In this document: one piece after another, positions 1 to 4,243 of the stretch | Position numbering within the stretch: position 1 is the first letter of the stretch | Layout of the letters: every line of letters begins with the position of its first letter | Origin: Anaerolineales bacterium | GTDB lineage: Bacteria; Chloroflexota; Anaerolineae; Anaerolineales; Villigracilaceae | Assembly: GCA_017882065.1 (NCBI GenBank) | Contig: JADGQD010000126.1 | Span: forward strand, 1-6,125 | Direction: 5' to 3' | DNA length: 6,125 nucleotides | Program-made: the position numbers and the translations under genes | The notes under the pieces: model-generated | Told to the model about the DNA's origin: nothing | Seen by the model: the letters and a program-made list of their open reading frames with translations, nothing else | Databases searched by the model: none

Positions 1-356
1 CTTTCCTGCTGGTAGAGGCGGATGGCCGATTCGTTGGAAACCCGCACGCATAAGCGGATGGTCGGTTGGGTCAGCCGCTTCTCGCATTCTTGCAGCAGTG
101 CCCGCCCGATGCCGCGCCGCTGGTATTCGGGCAGGACGCCGACCGTGGCAATCCAGGCCAGATGTTCGGAAGGGCGCGGATCCCCGGCGATAAAGCCGAT
201 CATCTGGCCGTCTTCGACAGCCTTTAAACGGACAACATCCGGCCAGGTCAGAACAGCAATCAGGTCGAGCAACGGCCAGGCGTCCTTGAGGAAACAGGCC
301 TGTTCAATGCGGCGCAGTGGACCGAGGTCGCGGAGGGTGGCGCGGAGAATATCCAT
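1..356 (-). CDS. GNAT-family N-acetyltransferase, RimI-like (3' end outside window)
   Basis: The minus strand opens with ATG at 356-354 and reads 118 codons to the window edge without a stop, so the C-terminus is missing. The acetyl-CoA binding motif A is clear at residues 73-87 (VLPEYQRRGIGRALL; the RRGIG loop contacts the pyrophosphate). A motif-B segment, NESAIRLYQ, follows at 108-116. This order and spacing fit small RimI/ArdT-like GNAT enzymes of about 150 residues, so roughly 30 residues are probably lost. GNAT proteins transfer acetyl from acetyl-CoA to an amine; the acceptor (protein N-terminus or small molecule) cannot be read from sequence. A GGAAAGAA purine run lies just 5' of the ATG within a duplicated 25-bp block. 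It lies downstream of the nfeD/stomatin pair on the same strand, but a 136-bp gap with a stem-loop makes a shared operon doubtful. Confidence 0.85.
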   Translation of the reverse strand, partial: MDILRATLRDLGPLRRIEQACFLKDAWPLLDLIAVLTWPDVVRLKAVEDGQMIGFIAGDPRPSEHLAWIATVGVLPEYQRRGIGRALLQECEKRLTQPTIRLCVRVSNESAIRLYQQE

Positions 357-408
357 AGGGTTCTTTCCGTATGCTGTGCATAGGGTTCTTCCCGTATGCT
401 GTGCATAG
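354..408. repeat. 25-bp tandem duplication over the acetyltransferase start
   Basis: Two adjacent 25-bp units (354-378 and 379-403) differ at one base (T366/C391), and a 5-bp piece of a third unit (CATAG) follows at 404-408. The unit contains the start codon and purine-rich ribosome-binding region of the minus-strand acetyltransferase. The duplication thus places extra ATG codons at 381-379 and 406-404. Because 25 is not a multiple of three, the ATG at 381 is out of frame and ends after 25 codons inside the gene. Confidence 0.85.
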
Positions 409-430
409 AGGCAGAAGATTCCTGTAGCAT

Positions 431-474
431 AGAAGCCTCCCGCAGGTGTGCGAGAGGCTTCTATTTTACTCTTT
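431..474. terminator. Stem-loop between stomatin gene and acetyltransferase gene
   Basis: Arms 431-444 and 449-462 form a 14-position stem (13 pairs, one C/A mismatch) with loop GGTG; the outer nine pairs AGAAGCCTC/GAGGCTTCT are perfect. On the plus strand a T-rich tail (ATTTTACTCTTT) follows at 463-474. On the minus strand, the direction of both flanking genes, the hairpin is followed by ATGCTACAGG with no real U tract. It is therefore a textbook terminator only for plus-strand (antisense) transcription, but its position 31 bp past the stomatin stop suggests it also marks the 3' end of the nfeD-stomatin message. Confidence 0.6.
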
Positions 475-492
475 ACTGATCACTTTTTGCTG

Positions 493-1392
493 TTACTTTT
501 CCTTCCCTTGGACGAAATTCTCGAGCATGCTGGTGAATTCCATCGGGAAGATGAACTTGGTGGAGGCGCCCTGGCCGAGGTTCTTGAGGGTCTCGAAGTA
601 TTGCAGGGTCATCGTCTTCTGGTCAATGGTCTTGGCAGCAGCAAAGATCTTCTCCAGGGCCACCGAGAAACCTTCGGCTTTCAGCACCTGGGCCTGCTTC
701 TGGCCCTCGGATTCCAAAATGGCAGACTGTTTCGAGCCTTCAGCCTTCAGGATGGCGGATTGCTTCTCGCCTTCGGCCACGTTGATGGCGGCCTCGCGCG
801 TACCGGTCGATTCCGTCACCACGGCGCGGCGGATACGCTCGGCAGTCATCTGCCGGTTCATTGCATCCTGGACTTCGCGCGGCGGGATAATCTCGCGGAT
901 CTCAACGTTGGTGACTTTCACGCCCCAGCGCTCGGTCACCTCGTCCAGTTTCGAGCGCAGGGTCTGGTTGATGTGTTCACGCTGCGAGAGCACTTCGTCC
1001 AGCGGGATACCACCGATGACGGAGCGTAACGTGGTTGTGGCCATACCGGCTGCTGCCAGTTCGAAGTTGCCCACCCCGATCACGCTCAAGGTCGGGTCCA
1101 TCACCTTGAAATACCACAGGAAGTCAATCGAGATGGGGGCATTATCCTTGGTGATGGATACCTGGTGCGGCACCTCGCGCACCTGCTCGCGCAGATCCGC
1201 TTTGACGGCCCGGTCAATCACCGGGATGAGCAGCACCAGGCCAGGTCCTTTTGTGCCGATGCAACGTCCCAGGCGGAAGACCACCAGGCGCTGGTATTCG
1301 TTGACGATGCGGATGGCGTTCATCAGGAAGATGACCAGCACCACGACGACAAAGGCGACGACACATAGTCCGGTTGTTACTGTAGTTGGCAT
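493..1392 (-). CDS. Stomatin-like SPFH/Band 7 membrane protein
   Basis: 299 residues. A single N-terminal hydrophobic segment (about 8-27) anchors it in the membrane. An SPFH/Band 7 domain follows (about 28-200), with the slipin-type stretches NEYQRLVVFRLGR (31-43), GPGLVLLIPVID (49-60), DLREQ and NVEIREIIPP. The C-terminal part is a charged, Ala/Glu/Lys-rich likely coiled coil containing three 11-residue repeats of the form EGxKQxAxLxx (207-239). Bacterial slipins form oligomeric rings in ordered membrane microdomains and are genetically coupled to NfeD, whose gene lies directly upstream here. The start is ATG at 1392-1390 with a strong AAGGAG ribosome-binding site about 5 nt ahead. Length is normal for the family. 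The family call is secure; the physiological role (membrane quality control or stress tolerance) is inferred from relatives. Confidence 0.95.
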   Translation of the reverse strand: MPTTVTTGLCVVAFVVVVLVIFLMNAIRIVNEYQRLVVFRLGRCIGTKGPGLVLLIPVIDRAVKADLREQVREVPHQVSITKDNAPISIDFLWYFKVMDPTLSVIGVGNFELAAAGMATTTLRSVIGGIPLDEVLSQREHINQTLRSKLDEVTERWGVKVTNVEIREIIPPREVQDAMNRQMTAERIRRAVVTESTGTREAAINVAEGEKQSAILKAEGSKQSAILESEGQKQAQVLKAEGFSVALEKIFAAAKTIDQKTMTLQYFETLKNLGQGASTKFIFPMEFTSMLENFVQGKEK

Positions 1393-1418
1393 ATTTTTCT
1401 CCTTTTCGAATGAATGGA

Positions 1419-2024
1419 TTACTTTTTTGAATGCTCGTCAAGTGTGACGATCAGGACGAATCCTTCGCGGCTGACGACACGCACGCGGCTGCCCGCCGGG
1501 ATGGGTTTATCGCTGCGGGCGCTCCACAATTCCCCGGCCATCTGTACCGAGCCTTCTTCCTGGACCCGGGTCTTGGCCTCACCGATTTGGCCGATCAGAC
1601 TTTGAAGGTCTTGCAGCGGACGGGCATGGTGCGCCGTGACCACTTTACGGATGGTCCACCAAAGAAAACCGGCAACGAGCAATGAGACCAGCGCAGCCAG
1701 GATCGGGTTAACCGCCGGAAGAAAACCCTCGGAAGGAAATAGATAAAGCGATCCGGCTATCACACCCAGAATGCTCAAGGCCAGCGCCCATTCGCGTTTG
1801 GGTTTTCGAATGGCATATACAAACGGGATGAGCGAAAGTATCAGGATGATTAATGCCCACAAGTTGAAACCGATTTGGTAGGTGGCGAACCCCGCCAGCG
1901 CCAGCAAAAAGAATGCCCCAACTTCGAGCAATCCCGTGCCGGGTGCGACGATTGCCAGCAGCGCCAAAACGAAACCGACAACCAGCAAAACATAGGCGAT
2001 ATTGGGATTATACAGAATTTCCAT
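1419..2024 (-). CDS. Short NfeD family protein (membrane segments plus OB-fold tail)
   Basis: 201 residues. Four or five hydrophobic helices (about 9-27, 31-50, 53-71, 80-96, 104-125) precede a soluble tail (about 140-196) whose GQIGEAKTRVQ...GSVQMAGELW...IPAGSRVRVV...GFVLIV pattern is the OB-fold NfeD C-terminal domain. The N-terminal ClpP-like serine protease domain of long NfeD proteins is absent, so this is the short form. The protein sits in the membrane and its OB-fold is thought to contact the partner stomatin. The reading frame is open further upstream to about 2312, but I chose ATG 2024-2022: it has AAGGGAG about 5 nt ahead, starts just before the first membrane helix, and the upstream frame crosses the promoter and RNA element. 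The stomatin gene starts 26 bp after the stop, so the two are almost surely co-transcribed. Confidence 0.93.
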   Translation of the reverse strand: MEILYNPNIAYVLLVVGFVLALLAIVAPGTGLLEVGAFFLLALAGFATYQIGFNLWALIILILSLIPFVYAIRKPKREWALALSILGVIAGSLYLFPSEGFLPAVNPILAALVSLLVAGFLWWTIRKVVTAHHARPLQDLQSLIGQIGEAKTRVQEEGSVQMAGELWSARSDKPIPAGSRVRVVSREGFVLIVTLDEHSKK

Positions 2025-2036
2025 GGTCTCCCTTTC

Positions 2037-2069
2037 TGGAAAAGCCTCTTTCATTATACAGCTTTTCCA
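2037..2069 (-). promoter_or_regulatory. nfeD-proximal promoter -10 inside a 9-bp inverted repeat
   Basis: On the minus strand a perfect TATAAT lies at 2058-2053, giving a start near 2046 and a leader of about 22 nt before the nfeD ATG. The -35 region is poor (TATATT at a 17-bp spacing). The -10 box is centred between perfect arms TGGAAAAGC (2037-2045) and GCTTTTCCA (2061-2069), 15 bp apart. This placement is typical of a repressor operator that covers the promoter. In the RNA the arms would only partly be transcribed, so a DNA-level site is the better reading. Confidence 0.55.
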
Positions 2070-2171
2070 CCAATTAATATACGCAAATCGCATCGGGAGT
2101 GGCGTAATTTGCGGGCAAAATTCGTTGACCTGCTGATCCAGTCGCTCCCATGCAAATCCCCTGGTTGACAA

Positions 2172-2264
2172 ATTACAGGGTACTGCGTAAATATCTAATC
2201 CCAAATCATCGTTTTTCCTAACTTTTTGACCACTTAAGATTATGAATTTATACTTGACGCAGTA
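2172..2264 (-). ncRNA. Candidate structured leader RNA, copy 1 (upstream of nfeD-stomatin)
   Basis: Read on the minus strand, this 93-nt element aligns with 5514-5607 (plus) at 73 of 94 columns with one 1-nt gap; the last 22-23 nt are identical. Helices, 5' to 3': P1a TACTGC 2264-2259 with GCAGTA 2186-2181 (extendable here by GT/AC); P1b GTA(T)AA 2253-2248 with TTTAC 2191-2187; P2 TAATC 2242-2238 with GATTA 2200-2196; P3 TCAAA 2229-2225 with TTTGG 2205-2201. The 3' strands of P3 and P2, and of P1b and P1a, are contiguous, so bulges fall on the 5' side. The apical loop holds the conserved GGAAAAACGA. A conserved CCCTGTAAT tail follows P1. It lies about 150 nt before nfeD in the same orientation. 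An alternative is a DNA regulatory region, since the 3' block also contains an 18-bp dyad TTACnnnGTACnnnGTAA. Confidence 0.6.
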
Positions 2265-2282
2265 GAACATTTGTTTTATGAT
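2254..2282 (+). promoter_or_regulatory. Sigma70-like promoter on the plus strand, divergent from nfeD
   Basis: TTGACG (2254-2259) and TATGAT (2277-2282) are separated by exactly 17 bp, each matching 5 of 6 consensus bases. The start would be near 2289 and the transcript would run into the repeat-rich spacer toward wecC. The box overlaps the minus-strand -10 of the RNA element, so the two cannot be used at the same time on one molecule. There is no convincing gene immediately downstream. Confidence 0.4.
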
Positions 2283-2283
2283 A
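2278..2283 (-). promoter_or_regulatory. -10-like box in front of leader RNA copy 1
   Basis: On the minus strand TATCAT (5 of 6 to TATAAT) ends 13 nt before the first base of the folded element, so transcription would begin about 6 nt before P1. The second copy has TAGAAT at exactly the same distance. No good -35 box is seen, so an activator or alternative sigma factor may be needed. Confidence 0.4.
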
Positions 2284-2384
2284 TTGGCAGGACAAAGGTG
2301 TTGGTATGCCATCTTCGCCGCGTTTAATTTGCCCGGTTTATGAAGCGCAACGGAATGTATGCTGGAGGGAATTGATTGTTCCTC

Positions 2385-2405
2385 AATTGATCCTCAGTAT
2401 CAATT
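2385..2405. repeat. Small AT-rich inverted repeat in the spacer
   Basis: Arms AATTGAT (2385-2391) and ATCAATT (2399-2405) are perfect, with a 7-nt spacer; another AATTGAT lies just upstream at 2370-2376. No T tract follows that would make it a terminator. It could be a protein-binding site, but nothing nearby assigns one. The rest of 2284-2427 holds no gene I can support. Confidence 0.4.
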
Positions 2406-2427
2406 ATTTATCCCCGCAGGGAGCGCC

Positions 2428-2569
2428 GTCCCGGTGGCCTTCCGACCCACGGTCCCGGCCGAAGGTTCCGGCGGAACGTCCCGGTGTTCTTCCGGCGGAA
2501 CGTCCCGGCCGAAGGTTCCGGCGGAACGTCCCGGTGTTCTTCCGGCGGAACGTCCCGGTGTTCTTCCGG
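2428..2569. repeat. GC-rich tandem array of alternating 26- and 24-bp palindromic units
   Basis: Units start GTCCCGG and end GGCGGAAC. Order: a degenerate 24-bp unit (2428-2451), A 26 bp (2452-2477), B 24 bp (2478-2501), A (2502-2527), B (2528-2551), then a truncated B (2552-2569). Both A copies are identical and both B copies are identical, so the recent duplication step was a 50-bp A+B dimer. Each full A or B unit carries the odd palindrome TTCCGGCGGAA (2466-2476, 2490-2500, 2516-2526, 2540-2550), so the array can form a row of small hairpins on either strand. A 50-bp period is not a multiple of three, which argues against a protein repeat although several frames stay open. Confidence 0.9.
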
Positions 2570-2582
2570 GAGAGAGAGAGAG
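2570..2582. repeat. GA dinucleotide run
   Basis: Six GA repeats plus G end the tandem array directly and lead into the first copy of the GAGTATTCGTTTGTT motif (2580-2594). Such runs are slippage-prone. Here the run sits outside any supported gene and is not placed between promoter boxes. Confidence 0.85.
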
Positions 2583-2683
2583 TATTCGTTTGTTTTGCAA
2601 AAATCCATTCCAACCCGCAGCATCTTCGCTACAGGCTGACTTAACAATGAAGAACCCCTCGAGGAGAATGGAGCACGCCGGGA

Positions 2684-2726
2684 GTATTCGTTTGTTCCTC
2701 TTTTTTTCTCAAAAACAAACGAATAC
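2684..2726. repeat. Strong inverted repeat with 13-bp arms (GTATTCGTTTGTT)
   Basis: Perfect arms at 2684-2696 and 2714-2726 flank a 17-nt pyrimidine-rich loop. The left arm is also a direct repeat of 2582-2594 (the shared block GAGTATTCGTTTGTT lies at 2580-2594 and 2682-2696). No T tract follows the right arm, so it is not a standard terminator for the plus strand. It may be a palindromic repeat or a spaced operator; its ATTCGTT core recurs in the palindrome at 2766-2786. Confidence 0.75.
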
Positions 2727-2765
2727 CGAGGCGGCTTTCGCGCAGCACATCGTCCCCGCAAGGGG

Positions 2766-2786
2766 ATTCGTTCCTCAGGAACGAAT
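2766..2786. promoter_or_regulatory. Perfect palindrome directly upstream of the wecC promoter, likely operator
   Basis: Ten-bp arms ATTCGTTCCT (2766-2775) and AGGAACGAAT (2777-2786) meet at a single central base. The palindrome ends 2 bp before the proposed -35 box, a usual place for an activator or a dimeric repressor site. The half-site ATTCGTT also occurs at 2584, 2686 and (inverted) 2718. Confidence 0.5.
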
Positions 2787-2788
2787 GT

Positions 2789-2817
2789 TTTACGGGAGGG
2801 GAGGTTTAGGGTAGAAT
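2789..2817 (+). promoter_or_regulatory. Probable wecC-wecB promoter
   Basis: TTTACG (2789-2794; 4 of 6) and TAGAAT (2812-2817; 5 of 6) are 17 bp apart. The start would be near 2824, giving a leader of about 75 nt before wecC. It is the best promoter-like pair between the repeat region and the gene. Confidence 0.45.
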
Positions 2818-2834
2818 ACCTCATCGGTATGAAA

Positions 2835-2877
2835 TCGACCGGATGACTGGTCGAAATACCCGGCGTCAATCCGCCGG
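2835..2877 (+). promoter_or_regulatory. Two tandem hairpins in the wecC leader
   Basis: The first hairpin pairs TCGACCGG (2835-2842) with CTGGTCGA (2847-2854), including one G-U pair, around a 4-nt loop. The second pairs CCGGCG (2860-2865) with CGCCGG (2872-2877) around TCAATC. They are 5 nt apart, and the second ends 11 nt before the CGGAG ribosome-binding site. They could tune translation or stability of the message; neither is followed by a U tract. Confidence 0.5.
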
Positions 2878-2898
2878 AGTTCAGAATTCGGAGTCTCT

Positions 2899-4203
2899 GT
2901 GAACTTCAAAAAAATCTGTGTCCTCGGGCTTGGTTACATTGGCCTGCCCACCGCCTCTACTTTCGCCACGCACGGCCTTCAGGTTGTTGGCGTGGATGTG
3001 AATCCGCGCGTTCTTGCCACATTACGCCGGGGTGAAGTCCACATCCACGAGCCAGGGTTGCGTGAGGCTCTCGAGGCCGCTCTGAAAACCGGCAACCTGA
3101 CCGTCAACGAGACGCCGGTCGAGGCGGATGCTTTCATTATCGCTGTCCCGACGCCTTTTTACGAGGATAAATTTGGCGAGTATAACGGCCAAAAATACAA
3201 GCTGGCCGACATGCGTGCCGTCACCTCGGCTGCCGAGGCGATAGTCCCGGTGCTGCGCAAGGGCAACCTGGTGGTGCTCGAATCCACCTCGCCGCCGCGC
3301 ACCACCATTGGCCTGCTGATCCCCATTCTGGAAAAATCCGGCCTGAAAGCGGGTGTGGACTTCCACCTGGTCTATTCGCCGGAACGCGTCCTGCCGGGTC
3401 AGATTTTGCGCGAACTTATCGAGAATGCGCGTGTTATCGGCGGGGTCACGCCCGAGTCCGCCGCGGCGGGCCGGGACCTGTATGTCATTTTCGTGAAGGG
3501 ACAAATTGTCGTCACCGATGCCACCACTGCCGAGATGGTCAAGCTGATGGAGAATACGTATCGCGACATCAACATTGCCATTGCCAATGAATTTGCCCGC
3601 CTGGCTGAACGGTTTGGCGTGGACGCGTGGGAGGCAATCAAGATCGCCAGCCTGCACCCACGCGTGAAGATTCTTAACCCGGGCCCCGGCGTGGGCGGTC
3701 ACTGCATCAGCGTGGATCCCTGGTTCTTCGTCGAGAGCGCGCCCGATTTGAGCACGCTGATTTATGCCGCCCGGCGCGTCAACGATTCTCAGCCCCATTT
3801 TGTACTTGAACTGGTCAGAAAAGCGATTGGCGATTTCCACGGCAAGAAGATTGCTGCCCTCGGCCTGGCCTTCAAACCCGACGTGGATGACCTGCGCGAA
3901 AGCCCCGCCGTGGAAGTGATCCATCTGCTCCAGAGCGAAGGCGCAACCGTCAAAGCCTTCGAGCCTTTCAAAAAGGATGCCGACTTGCCCGGCGTAACTG
4001 CCGTCCCGACCCTCGAGGCCGCCTTGAAAGATGCAGATGCAGTTATTTTGCTGGTCAATCATACCGAGATGCGTGCCCTGACCCCCGAAAAACTGGCGGC
4101 AATGACCCCTGCCCGAATTCTCGTTGATACCGTCAATGGTTGGGCAGGGAAGGATTGGCAGGCGGCGGGGTTCAAAATTTTCCGTTTAGGCGTTAGTAAA
4201 TGA
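2899..4203 (+). CDS. wecC: UDP-N-acetyl-D-mannosamine dehydrogenase (nucleotide-sugar dehydrogenase)
   Basis: 434 residues. It oxidises UDP-ManNAc to UDP-ManNAcA with two NAD+, in the cytoplasm. The N-terminal Rossmann domain shows GLGYIG (10-15) with the acidic D33 after the second strand. SPERVLPG (160-167) and the central helix around K215 (MVKLMENTYRDINIA) are family landmarks. The catalytic cysteine is C269 in GPGVGGHC (262-269), followed by ISVDPWF. This wording and the SPERVLPG motif favour WecC over UDP-glucose dehydrogenases. The C-terminal UDP-binding domain starts near 315, with GLAFKPDVDDLRESP at 322-336. All key residues are present and length is normal. The start is GTG with CGGAG 5 nt upstream. 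The 2-epimerase that makes its substrate begins 40 bp after the stop, which strongly supports the substrate call. A related UDP-GlcNAc dehydrogenase role cannot be fully excluded. Confidence 0.93.
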   Translation: MNFKKICVLGLGYIGLPTASTFATHGLQVVGVDVNPRVLATLRRGEVHIHEPGLREALEAALKTGNLTVNETPVEADAFIIAVPTPFYEDKFGEYNGQKYKLADMRAVTSAAEAIVPVLRKGNLVVLESTSPPRTTIGLLIPILEKSGLKAGVDFHLVYSPERVLPGQILRELIENARVIGGVTPESAAAGRDLYVIFVKGQIVVTDATTAEMVKLMENTYRDINIAIANEFARLAERFGVDAWEAIKIASLHPRVKILNPGPGVGGHCISVDPWFFVESAPDLSTLIYAARRVNDSQPHFVLELVRKAIGDFHGKKIAALGLAFKPDVDDLRESPAVEVIHLLQSEGATVKAFEPFKKDADLPGVTAVPTLEAALKDADAVILLVNHTEMRALTPEKLAAMTPARILVDTVNGWAGKDWQAAGFKIFRLGVSK

Positions 4204-4208
4204 TTTGC

Positions 4209-4231
4209 AGGGGCGCAATTGCTGCGTCCCT
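4209..4231 (+). promoter_or_regulatory. Hairpin between wecC and wecB abutting the wecB ribosome-binding site
   Basis: AGGGGCGCA (4209-4217) and TGCGTCCCT (4223-4231) form nine pairs, one of them G-U, around a 5-nt loop. The stem ends at the base before GAGGA (4232-4236), the wecB ribosome-binding site. There is no T tract, so it is not a terminator. It could be a palindromic repeat that settled in the gap, or a structure that sets the wecC:wecB expression ratio or protects mRNA ends. Confidence 0.6.
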
Positions 4232-4243
4232 GAGGAAAATATC

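Noticed and set aside
446..1447. Long plus-strand open frame of 333 codons antisense to the stomatin gene
   Set aside because: It is the shadow of a well-supported SPFH gene, has no domain pattern, and its start lies in the T-rich side of the stem-loop.
2165..2193. Plus-strand promoter TTGACA-17-TAAATA
   Set aside because: The boxes look fair, but the -35 is not present at the second copy of the element and transcription would run antisense through the leader RNA. Best explained by chance.
2025..2312. Upstream extension of NfeD to about 2312
   Set aside because: The extra 96 residues are not family-like, cross a TATAAT and the conserved RNA element, and ATG 2024 has a good ribosome-binding site right before the first membrane helix.
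2428..2569. CRISPR array
   Set aside because: Units are directly abutting, with no unique spacers and no cas genes nearby.
2359..2814. Plus-strand frame of 151 codons over the tandem array
   Set aside because: Several frames on both strands stay open because the repeats lack stops; the period is not a multiple of three and there is no recognisable domain.
3022..4062. Minus-strand frame of 346 codons over wecC
   Set aside because: Antisense shadow of an intact wecC with all catalytic motifs.
4205..4243. Earlier TTG start for wecB
   Set aside because: It overlaps the intergenic hairpin, lacks a ribosome-binding site, and ATG 4244 has GAGGA at good spacing and puts FGTRPE at the usual distance from the N-terminus.
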